Origin: CALBPI01 sp038524795
Lineage (GTDB): Bacteria > Pseudomonadota > Gammaproteobacteria > Steroidobacterales > Woeseiaceae
Assembly (NCBI GenBank): GCA_038524795.1
Contig: JBCBIJ010000004.1
Span: 248,001 to 312,000, forward strand
DNA: 64,000 bases
Direction of reading: 5' to 3'
This document shows positions 1-8,343 of this stretch, in pieces. Made by a program: the position numbers and the translations under genes. Position 1 is the stretch's first letter. Each line of letters starts with the position of its first letter. The notes under the pieces were generated by a model. The model was given only the letters and a program-made list of their open reading frames with translations. It made no database searches and had not been told where the DNA came from.

Positions 1-1
1 T

Positions 2-355
2 GCTGGTGCCGAGCCCAGTGCGACGGAAGTCCCGTCCGCAGCGACGGGACCCGGTACGTCGGAGCCGGAAATGGGCGCCGTGCACCCGGCGGCGGCACAG
101 TTTCTGGCCGACGCGCGCAACTGGCACAAGCTCAACAACACACCGCGCGCTGCCGCCTCGATGGAACGCGCGATTCGCATCGACCCGCGCCACCCGGAAC
201 CCTGGCTTGAGCTTGCGCGGCTCCGCTACGAGGGCGGCGATATCTCCCAGGCCGAGAACCTGGCGCTCAAGGCGCGCAGCCTCGCACCGCGCGACTCAGA
301 GTGGTTTGCGGCGGCTGAAGACCTGCTCATTGCGATATCGGCGCAGCCGCGCTGA
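2..355 (+). CDS. TPR-repeat protein, C-terminal part (5' end outside window)
   Basis: The frame is open from the first bases of the window, so this is the 3' end of a longer gene; an internal ATG at 71 is probably not the start. The visible 117 residues begin with a low-complexity Ala/Pro/Thr linker and continue into helical tetratricopeptide-type repeats, with the hallmark spacing around SMERAIRIDPRHPEPWLELARL and a second repeat ending in LKARSLAPRD. TPR proteins are protein-interaction scaffolds; many in Gram-negative bacteria are periplasmic or outer-membrane lipoproteins. The product cannot be named from the C-terminus alone. rdgC follows 66 nt downstream on the same strand. Confidence 0.65.
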   Translation, partial: AGAEPSATEVPSAATGPGTSEPEMGAVHPAAAQFLADARNWHKLNNTPRAAASMERAIRIDPRHPEPWLELARLRYEGGDISQAENLALKARSLAPRDSEWFAAAEDLLIAISAQPR

Positions 356-421
356 TTGGCGCCTTGCTTTCAGGCGGTGCAGCGCTGAGAATCGCGCACC
401 CGCCGTCGCTCGCACTTCGCC

Positions 422-1324
422 ATGTGGTTCAAGAATCTTCGCGCCTACCGCCTGACCTATGACACGGGGCTGACCCCCGACGCGCTCGAGAGCGCGCTTG
501 CCGATGCGGTGTTTTCGCCCTGCGGCAAGGTCGATCTGGCACGGGCGGGCTTCGTCGCGCCGCTCGGCGATGTGGGTAAGATGCTCACGCACACGGTTGG
601 CCAGAGCACTATGGTCTGCCTGCGCCGCCAGGAAAAGGTGCTGCCGCCTGCAGCCATCGCGGAGCAGGTATCGGAGCGGGTCGCCGCACTCGAGGCGCGC
701 GAGGGTCGGCCCGCGCAGCGGCGCGAGCGCTCGGCACTCAAGGACGAGGTCACGCTCGATCTGTTGCCGCGCGCGCTGACGCGTTCCGAGCGCATCTACG
801 CCTACTTCGACTTCCAGCGGAAGTTCTTGCTCATCGACGCGGCCAGTGAACGCAAGGCGGAGCTCGTGCTCGAGCACCTGCGCGCCGCGCTCGACACGCT
901 GCCTGTCGTGCCGCTCGACTGCCACGGTGACACTGCGTCAATCATGACGCGCTGGGTGACGAACCGCCCCGAGGCAGGCTTCGAGCTCGATCAGGACATA
1001 GAGCTTACGAACAGCCGCGAGGCGCGCAACATCGTGCGCTGCCGCTACCAGGACATCGACAGCAAGGAAGTGCTGGGCCACATCGAGGCGGGCAAGCGCG
1101 TCACGCGTCTGGCGCTGACCTGGCGGGAAGCGATCCGGTTTGTGCTGTCCGAGGACTTCGTGCTGCGGCGCCTGCGCTTCGACGCCAAGATCACAGATCA
1201 CGGCGACGGCGAAGCGGATGACGTCGCGGGCAGCTTCGACCAGGATTTCGCGGTCATGGCCGTGCAGCTCGGCGCCTTACTCGACACGCTGCTTGAGGGC
1301 TACGGCGGCATGGAGAAACTCTGA
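422..1324 (+). CDS. rdgC: Recombination-associated protein RdgC
   Basis: The 300-residue product matches RdgC in length (about 300 residues in E. coli) and shows the family N-terminus MWFKNLRAYRLT and a conserved C-terminal section with FDAKITDHGDG. RdgC is a nucleoid-associated, ring-forming DNA-binding protein that modulates RecA activity during recombination and replication-fork repair; it acts in the cytoplasm. The ATG at 422 is the natural start because family members begin at this motif. The next gene starts one base after the stop codon, so the two are probably co-transcribed. This is a confident family assignment from whole-protein similarity recalled from known RdgC sequences. Confidence 0.93.
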   Translation: MWFKNLRAYRLTYDTGLTPDALESALADAVFSPCGKVDLARAGFVAPLGDVGKMLTHTVGQSTMVCLRRQEKVLPPAAIAEQVSERVAALEAREGRPAQRRERSALKDEVTLDLLPRALTRSERIYAYFDFQRKFLLIDAASERKAELVLEHLRAALDTLPVVPLDCHGDTASIMTRWVTNRPEAGFELDQDIELTNSREARNIVRCRYQDIDSKEVLGHIEAGKRVTRLALTWREAIRFVLSEDFVLRRLRFDAKITDHGDGEADDVAGSFDQDFAVMAVQLGALLDTLLEGYGGMEKL

Positions 1325-1325
1325 C

Positions 1326-2189
1326 ATGGCACGCGTCGTGTTCCTGAGCCAGGACTCGATGGAAGGCTACGTTTGTGATGACGACGTGGCCGTGCCCGCC
1401 TGCGCGGAGTTCGGCATCGAAATAGAGACGGTGAGCTGGCGCGCCGACGTCGACTGGTCCGACTACGATGCGGTTATCGTGCGCTCAACCTGGGACTACC
1501 AGCGCCATGCCGAGGCCTTTCTCGACGCGTTGGGCCGCATCGAGGGGGCAACGCGGCTCGCCAACGCGCGGGAGCTCATGCGCTGGAATCTCGACAAGCG
1601 CTACCTGGCCGAGCTCCAAAGGCGGGGCGTACCGATTGTGCCGACCGAATTCGGCCAGGGCATGACGGCCGAGGCGCTCGACGCGCGTCTTGCCGCGACC
1701 ACAAGCGAGTGCGTGATCAAGCCTGCTGTGAGTGCGGGTGCCGAACGCACCTACCGCGTGCACCCTGACGCGCCGGCCGAACATCGCGCCGAGATCGTTG
1801 CGGGGCACGCCGACAGCGTTTGGATGTGGCAGCCATTCCTGCCGCAGATCGTCGACCCCGGCGAATACTCGCTGTTCTATTTCAATGGCATCTTCAGCCA
1901 CGCCATCATCAAGACGCCGAAGTCCGGTGATTTTCGCGTCCAGGAAGAGTTTGGCGGCGATATCCGGCTCATCGATGCACCCGCGGCCATGCGTGCCGCG
2001 GCAGACCGCGTCATGGCCAGCCTCGATACCGATACGCTCTACGCGCGTGTCGACCTCGTTGACGGTAGCTCGGGTGGCTACTGGCTCATCGAGCTTGAGC
2101 TCATTGAGCCTTCGCTGTATCTGCGCAAAGACCCGGCCGCGCCCGCACGTTTTGCACAGGCTGTCGCCGACTGGCTTGAGGCCGGCTAG
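1326..2189 (+). CDS. ATP-grasp domain protein (RimK/glutathione-synthetase-like)
   Basis: The 287-residue protein starts at the ATG at 1326; the open frame extends further upstream, but only inside rdgC. It has an N-terminal alpha/beta domain with VIVRSTWDYQ, a probable ATP-binding lysine in CVIKPAVSAGA (about residue 135), and a C-terminal acidic metal-binding stretch LIELELIEPS, the pattern of ATP-grasp carboxylate-amine ligases. Such enzymes form an amide or ester-like bond through an acyl-phosphate intermediate. It resembles the widespread uncharacterised ATP-grasp proteins related to glutathione synthetase and cycloserine-pathway ligases; the substrate is unknown. It lies one base after rdgC, an arrangement that implies co-transcription but not shared function. 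Confidence 0.75.
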   Translation: MARVVFLSQDSMEGYVCDDDVAVPACAEFGIEIETVSWRADVDWSDYDAVIVRSTWDYQRHAEAFLDALGRIEGATRLANARELMRWNLDKRYLAELQRRGVPIVPTEFGQGMTAEALDARLAATTSECVIKPAVSAGAERTYRVHPDAPAEHRAEIVAGHADSVWMWQPFLPQIVDPGEYSLFYFNGIFSHAIIKTPKSGDFRVQEEFGGDIRLIDAPAAMRAAADRVMASLDTDTLYARVDLVDGSSGGYWLIELELIEPSLYLRKDPAAPARFAQAVADWLEAG

Positions 2190-2204
2190 ACCAGGGGCTC
2201 ACAC

Positions 2205-3533
2205 CTAGCGCACGATGTGCAGTTCGGTCTGGCGCCCCGCCAGATAGTGCACGCGATCGCCGTCGTAGACCGCGCTCTGCTCGAGCTTCATCTGCACCTT
2301 CTGCCCGTCCCACTCGGGCACGGTCACCGTGACGTTGCCCTCGATGGCGTAGCCCGTCATGGGGTATAGCGGCCAGTCGCCCTGACCGGGTGTCGACCCC
2401 TGGTTGTCCCACATGCCGATGGTCGGTCCAGGGGCGTGACCGAAGGCGCCGAGCGGGTGCGTGTAGATCGAATTCGTGATGCCCATGCGCTTAAGGCGTT
2501 GTTGCGCGGCCGCGAGAATCTCGTTGCCCGTGCGGCCGGTCTCAAACGCGTTGGTCAGCGTGTCCTGCCAGCGCTTGCCGACCGCCATGGCATCGATGAG
2601 CCCTTGGGGTGGTCCGTCCTCGCCAAGCTTGAGCACGTAGGCCATCTCTTGCGTATCCGTGCAGAGACCCAGATAGCAGATGCCGACGTCCGTGTGCAGC
2701 AGGTCGCCACGGCGGATGACGGTGTTCGGGTCGGTCTCGCCAAAGAACGCGACATCGTCCTCATAGACTAGGCCTTGCCGCTGCGTGTTGACGTAGGGCT
2801 GGAACCAGGGTGCAAGGCCGGCTTCTTCGAAGCGCCCGCGCATGAACCAGGCGACGTCATCGAGTGTGGTGACGCCGGGCGTGATGAAGGCGTCGCTGAA
2901 GGCTTCGGCAATCGTGGCGCGCGCGATGCCCACGGCGCGTTGCCAGACTTCCACTTCGGCCGCCGTGCGCGTTTCAAGCCAGCGCACAACGAGGTTTTCT
3001 GATGAGACGATGCGCGCACTGAGTGTTTCGCCGAGTGCCTCGGTGAGTTTCGTGTGCAGGCCATGGCTTAGCCCGTCGGCGACAGGCCAGGTATCGCTGA
3101 CATTGACGGCGATGGATTCCGGATCACGCTCCGCAATGATCTCAGCGAGCCGCGCCCATTGCGCCGCCAGGTCGCCGCCTTCCCAGGCGGCCTCGTAGAG
3201 CGAGCCCAGCGGGTAGCGGCTGATCGTCAGGCGCTCCACGCCTGCGTCGGGACCACGGTCGTGGAACATCAAGATTGTGGTGCGGCGCGCCGTGAAGCGT
3301 GGCTTCGGCACCAGAGACAGAAACACGGGGTCGTCGTTGTACTCGCGCGCAATGACGAGCCACATGTCGATACCGGTTTCGCGCATGAGCGCCGGCAGCA
3401 GCGTGTCGAGTCGCTCTTCGATCAGTGCGTTCTCGATGCCCGGGCGGTCTTTGAAAGGCGCTATGGCTGGTTGGGCCTGGGCGTGTGCCGCGGTAAAGAG
3501 TAGGGCGGCGAGGCTGATGACGATTCTGGACAT
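2205..3533 (-). CDS. Exported M24-family metallopeptidase (Xaa-Pro aminopeptidase-like)
   Basis: Start chosen at the ATG at 3533, which gives a clean signal peptide (MSRIVISLAALLFTAAHAQA); the open frame begins 11 codons earlier. The 442-residue protein has an N-terminal creatinase-like domain and a C-terminal pita-bread M24 domain. The five expected metal ligands can be traced: two Asp in HTDVGICYLGLCTD (near residue 280), His in FGHAPGP (near 364), Glu in AIEGN (near 398) and Glu in KLEQ (near 416). M24 enzymes remove N-terminal residues from peptides, often before proline, using two metal ions. Export suggests work on peptides in the periplasm. It converges on the ATP-grasp gene and diverges from the DUF885-like lipoprotein gene. 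Confidence 0.85.
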   Translation of the reverse strand: MSRIVISLAALLFTAAHAQAQPAIAPFKDRPGIENALIEERLDTLLPALMRETGIDMWLVIAREYNDDPVFLSLVPKPRFTARRTTILMFHDRGPDAGVERLTISRYPLGSLYEAAWEGGDLAAQWARLAEIIAERDPESIAVNVSDTWPVADGLSHGLHTKLTEALGETLSARIVSSENLVVRWLETRTAAEVEVWQRAVGIARATIAEAFSDAFITPGVTTLDDVAWFMRGRFEEAGLAPWFQPYVNTQRQGLVYEDDVAFFGETDPNTVIRRGDLLHTDVGICYLGLCTDTQEMAYVLKLGEDGPPQGLIDAMAVGKRWQDTLTNAFETGRTGNEILAAAQQRLKRMGITNSIYTHPLGAFGHAPGPTIGMWDNQGSTPGQGDWPLYPMTGYAIEGNVTVTVPEWDGQKVQMKLEQSAVYDGDRVHYLAGRQTELHIVR

Positions 3534-3640
3534 GCGGTGGGTCCCCGGGTTTGAGCAGGCCGCCATCTAAGCATGCGCGGCGGCCTCAGTCGACGCTGCC
3601 CCGTGCCGTATACTCGCCACCTGCTTTGAAGGGGAACCCC

Positions 3641-4936
3641 ATGAACAGACTCGTGTTGCTATTGGTTGCCAGCCTGCTTTCCGGTTGCGGCGGATCGGAC
3701 GCGCCCGACGTGGCGCCAGCGGAGTTGCCGGTCCGCACCACCAGCGACATGGCTCGCGACTACGTGGTGTTGGAGCTGGCCATGGGCACGCACGACAAAG
3801 CCCACGTGGACGCCTATTTCGGGCCCGAGGACCTGCGCGAGACAGCCCAGGCCAATGGCTGGTCGCCCGACGAGATTGACACGCGCGCCGCAGCACTCGC
3901 TGCCGAGCTCGCCGCGAATGACGACCAGGACAGTGCCAAGCGCATTGCGGGACTGTTCGAACGCCTGACTGCGTTGCGCACGCGGATCCGGATTCTGAAA
4001 GGTGAGCCGCCGAGTTTCGATGACGAGGCGCGCAACCTGTTCGGTGCCGCGGCACCCGACTACGATGACGCGCACTTCGAGGCCATCCTCGCCGAGATCG
4101 ACGCCTTACTGCCCGGCGACGCACCACTGGCTGAGCGCGTGAACACGTTCAAAGACCAGTTCAATATCCCCGCAGATAAGCTCGACGCGGTGTTCTCGGC
4201 GGCCATGGACGCGTGTCGCGAGCGCACGCTGGCGCAAATCGAATTGCCCGAAGAAGAGTCCTTCACAATTGAGTATGTGAGCGACAAACCTTGGTCGGGC
4301 TACAACTGGTACCAGGGCGATGCTGTGAGTCTGATCCAGGTCAACACGGACCTGCCGACGGCGATCGACCGCGCCGTCGACCTGGGCTGCCACGAAGGCT
4401 ATCCGGGACATCACACCTTCAACGCGTTGCTCGAGCGTGAGCTGGCGCAGGGCAAAGGCTGGGTCGAGTACACGCTGTACCCGTTGTTCAGCCCGCAGTC
4501 GCTGATCGCTGAAGGCACCGCCAACTATGGCATTGAGCTCGCATTTCCCGGTGAGGAACGTATCGCGTTCGAGCGCGACGTGTTGTTTCCGCTGGCCGGG
4601 CTCGATGCGGCTGAGGCAGACGCCTACTACGCGCTCCAGCGGCTGCTCGGCCGACTCAACTACGCGGGCAACGAGGCTGCACGAGACTACCTAAACGGTG
4701 ACGCGACGCGCGAAGAGACCGAAGCCTGGCTCGTGAAGTATGCGCTGAGCTCGCCGGAGCGCGCCGCGCAACGGGTTCGGTTCATCGAGACTTATCGGAG
4801 CTACGTCATCAACTACAACCTCGGCAAAGACCTCGTCGCCGAGTACATCGAGCGTGACGACGCCGACGCGGCGACGCGTTGGCAACGCTTCGAGCGCATC
4901 CTGTCCGAGCCCTTCAGCGCGGCGGACCTGAAGTGA
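3641..4936 (+). CDS. DUF885-like lipoprotein, putative zinc metallopeptidase
   Basis: Start chosen at 3641: a GGGG ribosome-binding stretch precedes it, and it produces a lipoprotein signal MNRLVLLLVASLLSGCGG with lipobox LLSGC. The mature 431-residue protein is helix-rich and carries HEGYPGHH, a variant of the HExxPGHH motif of DUF885 proteins, followed by EGTANYGIE; these are the likely zinc-site and catalytic segments. DUF885 proteins are thought to be thermolysin/M32-like peptidases, mostly uncharacterised. A second member is at 30711. The stop codon overlaps the GTG start of the next gene (GTGA), implying translational coupling. Family placement rests on the motif and overall character; proteolytic activity is inferred. 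Confidence 0.7.
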   Translation: MNRLVLLLVASLLSGCGGSDAPDVAPAELPVRTTSDMARDYVVLELAMGTHDKAHVDAYFGPEDLRETAQANGWSPDEIDTRAAALAAELAANDDQDSAKRIAGLFERLTALRTRIRILKGEPPSFDDEARNLFGAAAPDYDDAHFEAILAEIDALLPGDAPLAERVNTFKDQFNIPADKLDAVFSAAMDACRERTLAQIELPEEESFTIEYVSDKPWSGYNWYQGDAVSLIQVNTDLPTAIDRAVDLGCHEGYPGHHTFNALLERELAQGKGWVEYTLYPLFSPQSLIAEGTANYGIELAFPGEERIAFERDVLFPLAGLDAAEADAYYALQRLLGRLNYAGNEAARDYLNGDATREETEAWLVKYALSSPERAAQRVRFIETYRSYVINYNLGKDLVAEYIERDDADAATRWQRFERILSEPFSAADLK

Positions 4937-5802
4937 AGGTCGCGTTCCTCGGGCTTGGCGTCATGGGCTTTCCCATGGCGGGCCATCTCGCCGCCGCGGG
5001 CCACGAAGTGACGGTCTTCAACCGCACGCGCCGTAAGGCCGACGACTGGTCGGCGCAGCACACAGGAAGTGTGGCCGATACGCCGGCCGACGCGGCTGCG
5101 GGTGCCGAGATTGTGTTCGCCTGCGTGGGAAACGACGACGACATTCTTGAAGTCGCGGGCGCCGCGATTCCAGCGATGCAGGCGGGCTCCGTCTTCGTGG
5201 ATCACACGACGACCTCGGCGGATATGGCGCGCCGGCTTGACGCCATGGCGCGCGAGCGCGGTATCGGTTTCGTAGATGCGCCCGTGTCGGGCGGCCAGTC
5301 GGGTGCGGAGCAGGGCGTGCTGACCGTTATGTGTGGCGGCACGGGAGCGGACTGTACACGCGTCGAGCCAGTAGCGGCCTGTTTCGCGAGGCGCTGGCGA
5401 CGGCTGGGCGAGGCCGGTGCGGGTCAGCTCACCAAGATGGTCAACCAGATTTGCATCGCCGGGCTCGTGCAGGGCTTGTCCGAAGGGCTTAATTTTGCGG
5501 AGCGCGCGGGCCTCGACCCTGCGGCCGTGTTCGATGTCATTGGCGGTGGCGCGGCGCAGTCCTGGCAGATGGATAACCGCGCCGCGACGATGGCCGAGCG
5601 CCACTTCGACTACGGTTTTGCCGTCGAGTGGATGCGCAAGGACCTGGGCTACGCGATTGCCGAGGCCGAACGCATCGGCGCGGACGTGCCCGTCACCGAG
5701 CTTGTCGACGGCTTTTACGCTGAGGTCGTCGCGGCCGGCGGGGCGCGCTGGGACACCTCGAGTCTCGTCACGCGCTTCGACCGTGACAACGAGTCCGATT
5801 AG
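4933..5802 (+). CDS. NAD(P)-dependent beta-hydroxyacid dehydrogenase (3-hydroxyisobutyrate dehydrogenase family)
   Basis: A GTG start at 4933 overlaps the preceding stop and places the Rossmann motif at the very N-terminus, as usual for the family: MKVAFLGLGVMGFPMAGHL contains GxGxMGxPMA. The 289-residue protein then shows the substrate-binding segment DAPVSGGQSGAEQG (near residue 117) and the catalytic-lysine segment GQLTKMVNQ (near 170). Enzymes of this family oxidise 3-hydroxyisobutyrate, reduce tartronate semialdehyde or succinic semialdehyde, or act on imines; the substrate cannot be decided here. An unusual cysteine-containing insertion around VMCGGTGADCTRVEPV is in the part that is often GG-rich. 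Coupling with a lipoprotein peptidase gives no pathway clue. Confidence 0.85.
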   Translation: MKVAFLGLGVMGFPMAGHLAAAGHEVTVFNRTRRKADDWSAQHTGSVADTPADAAAGAEIVFACVGNDDDILEVAGAAIPAMQAGSVFVDHTTTSADMARRLDAMARERGIGFVDAPVSGGQSGAEQGVLTVMCGGTGADCTRVEPVAACFARRWRRLGEAGAGQLTKMVNQICIAGLVQGLSEGLNFAERAGLDPAAVFDVIGGGAAQSWQMDNRAATMAERHFDYGFAVEWMRKDLGYAIAEAERIGADVPVTELVDGFYAEVVAAGGARWDTSSLVTRFDRDNESD

Positions 5803-5840
5803 CGTATGCTCAGCCCAACACTCGGGGGAGGGGTTTCGGC

Positions 5841-6575
5841 TTGGAATGGTTGACGGCTGAGATTGCGGCACTGGCGGTGACCGCAGCCACGATCGGGGTC
5901 GTGCACACGGCCGTCGGGCCGGATCACTACCTGCCTTTTGTAATGCTGTCGCGCGCGCGCCAATGGACAGCGCGCTGGACCGCAGCCGTCACGCTGGCCT
6001 GCGGATTGATCCATGTCCTGGGCTCTGTCCTGCTGGGTCTGGTCGGTGTCGCTGCGGGGCTTGCCCTGCGCCGGCTCGAAATCATCGAATCTTTCCGCGG
6101 TGATCTGGCGGCCTGGTCACTGCTGGCCTTCGGGCTCATGTACTTGGTCTGGGGCCTGCGCAAGGCGCGCCGCGGCCACACCCACAGCCACTGGCACACG
6201 CACGCGGACGGTACCTCGCACGAGCACGCGCACGACCACGCCGATGCGCATGCGCACGTGCACGCCGAGCGCAAGGGCGCGGGCCTAACGCCCTGGGCGC
6301 TGTTCCTGATCTTTGCGTTTGGGCCCTGCGAAGCCCTGATCCCCGTGCTCATGTACCCGGCTGCAGCGTCGAACACTGCGGGGCTCGTGCTCGTGACGGT
6401 CGTGTTTGCCATCGCCACGCTGACGACCATGCTTGTGCTTGTACTTGCAGGGCGCTGGACACTCGCACGTGCCGGGCATGACAGCCGCGCCGGTGCGTTC
6501 CTCGACCAGCACGCGCATGCCTTTGCGGGTGCGGCGATCAGCATCTGCGCAGGCCTGATGCTCATCGGCCTCTGA
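5841..6575 (+). CDS. NicO-like nickel/cobalt transporter family membrane protein with His-rich loop
   Basis: The 244-residue protein starts with TTG at 5841, supported by GGGGAGGGG about 10 nt upstream; the nearby ATG is in another frame. It has about six membrane segments. The first holds HTAVGPDHYLPF, the HxxxPDH-type metal motif of NicO/UreH/HoxN-related carriers, and the fourth contains FGPCEALIPVLMYPA. Between segments three and four lies a strikingly His-rich cytosolic or periplasmic loop (residues about 111-142, with HTHSHWHTH and HEHAHDHADAHAHVHAE). This argues for transport or export of a transition metal such as nickel, cobalt or zinc. The metal and direction are inference. It is followed 17 nt later by the YfcC-type carrier. 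Confidence 0.75.
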   Translation: MEWLTAEIAALAVTAATIGVVHTAVGPDHYLPFVMLSRARQWTARWTAAVTLACGLIHVLGSVLLGLVGVAAGLALRRLEIIESFRGDLAAWSLLAFGLMYLVWGLRKARRGHTHSHWHTHADGTSHEHAHDHADAHAHVHAERKGAGLTPWALFLIFAFGPCEALIPVLMYPAAASNTAGLVLVTVVFAIATLTTMLVLVLAGRWTLARAGHDSRAGAFLDQHAHAFAGAAISICAGLMLIGL

Positions 6576-6592
6576 GTCCGACAGCAAACCGT

Positions 6593-7969
6593 ATGGCCAA
6601 GCACATCAAGGTGCCGCACACGCTCGTGCTGTTGTTCGGCATGATCGTTTTCGCCTGGGTGCTGACGCTGATCCTGCCGCCCGGCGCGTTCGAGACCACC
6701 ACCAACGAACACGGCCGTGAGGTCGTCCTTCCGGGCACCTTCGCCTACCTTGAAGACGCCAAGCCGCCACCCGTCTATTCGATCCTGACGGTCATCCCGC
6801 GTGGACTGGGCGCGGCGCAGGGCATCATTTTCTTCGTCTTCCTCATTGGTGGCGCGCTCGCCGTGTTGCGCTCGACGGGCGCCGTCGACGCGGCGCTGGG
6901 TTCGCTGCTGCGCCGATTCGGCAGCCGGCCGGCTTTGCTGATTCTCATCGGCATGTTCGCATTCGCGGCGGGATCGTCGACGATCGGCATGGCCGAGGAG
7001 TTCATCCCGTTTGCGGCCGTGTTGCTGTTGCTCTGCAATGCGATGCGCATGGACGCTGTGGCCGCCATTGGCATCATGGTCGTGGGTTATGGCGTGGGCT
7101 TTGGCGCGGCGTCGATCAACCCGTTCACGGTGCTCGTTGCGCAGGAAGTCGCCGGGCTTGAGCCTGCATCGGGTCTTGGCTTCCGGCTCGCGATGTTTGT
7201 GCCGTTTTTCGTGCTGGGCTTCTGGCACGTCTGGCGCTACGCGCAGATGGTGCGTGCCGATGCCTCGGCATCGCTTGTTGCTGATGTGCCCGAGGCGACG
7301 CCGCCGCCACCCGGCGATGACGTCCCTATGACGGGCAATCGAAAGCTCGTATTGCTCATCGCACTCGCGACGCTTATCGTCGTCATCTGGGGCATCAAGC
7401 AGAAAGGCTGGTACCTCGTTGAACTCGGTGCAGCCTTCACGGCTATGGCCATCGTCATTGGTTTTGCGTCGCGGCAGTCGCTCGACGACATGGCCAACCG
7501 GTTCATCCACGGCGCCAGCGAGCTCACCGGGACCGCTTTGCTCATTGGCTTCGCGCGCGGCATCGAGGTCATGCTCACCGACGGCCAGGTGCTGCATACG
7601 ATTGTCAGTGCGCTGTCGGGCCCGCTCGAGCAAATGGGTGGTGCGTTATCGGCCGCGGGAATGCTGTTGCTGCAGAGCGCGCTCAACTTCTTTATCCCGT
7701 CGGGCTCGGGCCAGGCTTACGTGACCATGCCCATCATGGCGCCGCTGGCCGACATCGTCGGTGTGTCCCGCCAGGTCGCCGTGCTCGCCTACCAGATGGG
7801 CGACGGCTTCATGAACATGGTCGTCCCGACCAACGCCATCCTCATGGCCATCCTGGGTATCGCCGGTATTCCCTACGGCCGCTGGCTCCGGTTTATTGCG
7901 CCGCTCATCGGCCAGCTGCTGCTCGTGGGCGCGGCCACACTGGCCATCGCCGTCGCGCTCGGCGTCTAG
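6593..7969 (+). CDS. YfcC-family inner-membrane carrier
   Basis: This 458-residue integral membrane protein begins MAKHIKVPHTLVLLFGMIVFA, followed by the extracytoplasmic stretch LPPGAFE that is typical of the YfcC/DcuC-type carriers. It shows about twelve hydrophobic segments, with a conserved GSSTIGMAEEFIPF in the first half and SGSGQAYVTMPIMAPLAD in the second, the two inverted-repeat clamp motifs of the ion-transporter superfamily. Family members are annotated as C4-dicarboxylate, arginine/ornithine or p-aminobenzoyl-glutamate type transporters; the substrate is not predictable. It lies downstream of the NicO-like gene and is probably co-transcribed. No clear terminator follows; the next promoter is about 45 nt beyond its stop. 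Confidence 0.8.
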   Translation: MAKHIKVPHTLVLLFGMIVFAWVLTLILPPGAFETTTNEHGREVVLPGTFAYLEDAKPPPVYSILTVIPRGLGAAQGIIFFVFLIGGALAVLRSTGAVDAALGSLLRRFGSRPALLILIGMFAFAAGSSTIGMAEEFIPFAAVLLLLCNAMRMDAVAAIGIMVVGYGVGFGAASINPFTVLVAQEVAGLEPASGLGFRLAMFVPFFVLGFWHVWRYAQMVRADASASLVADVPEATPPPPGDDVPMTGNRKLVLLIALATLIVVIWGIKQKGWYLVELGAAFTAMAIVIGFASRQSLDDMANRFIHGASELTGTALLIGFARGIEVMLTDGQVLHTIVSALSGPLEQMGGALSAAGMLLLQSALNFFIPSGSGQAYVTMPIMAPLADIVGVSRQVAVLAYQMGDGFMNMVVPTNAILMAILGIAGIPYGRWLRFIAPLIGQLLLVGAATLAIAVALGV

Positions 7970-8012
7970 CCGCCTCTTAACGCATTGATATAACAACAAA
8001 TCGGCATAGGTA

Positions 8013-8042
8013 TTGACAGGAATATAGTATTAATACTATCTT
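8013..8042 (+). promoter_or_regulatory. Promoter of the XRE regulator, with embedded operator
   Basis: A perfect -35 box TTGACA lies at 8013-8018, followed 18 bp later by TATCTT (8037-8042); TACTAT at 8034-8039 is an alternative -10 with a short spacer. Either puts the transcript start within a few bases of the ATG at 8050, and no Shine-Dalgarno sequence is present, so the mRNA may be leaderless. Confidence 0.6.
8024..8039. promoter_or_regulatory. Perfect 16-bp palindrome, probable autoregulatory operator
   Basis: ATAGTATTAATACTAT is a perfect inverted repeat in an A+T-rich island within otherwise G+C-rich DNA. It lies between the -35 and -10 boxes of the promoter for the XRE-type regulator that follows. 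A dimeric helix-turn-helix repressor bound here would block RNA polymerase, so negative autoregulation is the simplest reading. Confidence 0.65.
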
Positions 8043-8049
8043 CTGTCGC

Positions 8050-8343
8050 ATGGCACGTATCACTAAAGCCGAAGAGCCGCCCGTTTACAACCGCCTGGCC
8101 GCGCTGCGCACAGACCGTGGGTTGTCGCGCCGCGAGCTCGCCGACGCCGTCGGCGTGCACTACCAGACGATCGGTTACCTCGAGCGCGGGGAGTACAAGC
8201 CTAGCCTCGTCATGGCGCTACGCATCGCCGCGCTGTTCGAGCTGCCGGTCGAGGCGATCTTTTCGCTCAACGAATTCAGGCCCATGAGCGCACTGCTTGC
8301 CGAGCAGGCGCTCGCGGGCACGCAAAACAAGGAGGACAGCTGA
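8050..8343 (+). CDS. XRE-family helix-turn-helix transcriptional regulator
   Basis: A 97-residue protein made almost entirely of a Cro/C1-type HTH domain (residues about 15-68): NRLAALRTDRGLSRRELADAVG... followed by the recognition segment VHYQTIGYLERGEYKPS and AALFELPVEAIFSL. This matches the small YozG/PSPTO-type regulators that are usually paired with a short membrane protein. The ATG at 8050 has no visible ribosome-binding site, but the strong -35 box and palindrome immediately upstream fix the start. The stop overlaps the start of the downstream membrane-protein gene (TGATG), so the two are coupled. Confidence 0.88.
   Translation: MARITKAEEPPVYNRLAALRTDRGLSRRELADAVGVHYQTIGYLERGEYKPSLVMALRIAALFELPVEAIFSLNEFRPMSALLAEQALAGTQNKEDS

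Noticed and set aside
4813..5871. 352-codon antisense frame opposite the dehydrogenase gene
   Set aside because: Shadow of a well-supported gene; no ribosome-binding site, Arg/His-rich translation.
5927..7633. Long antisense open frame (568 codons) over the NicO-like and YfcC-type genes
   Set aside because: It shadows two clearly recognisable membrane proteins; its translation is Arg/His/Asp-rich with no family resemblance, as expected for high-G+C antisense frames.
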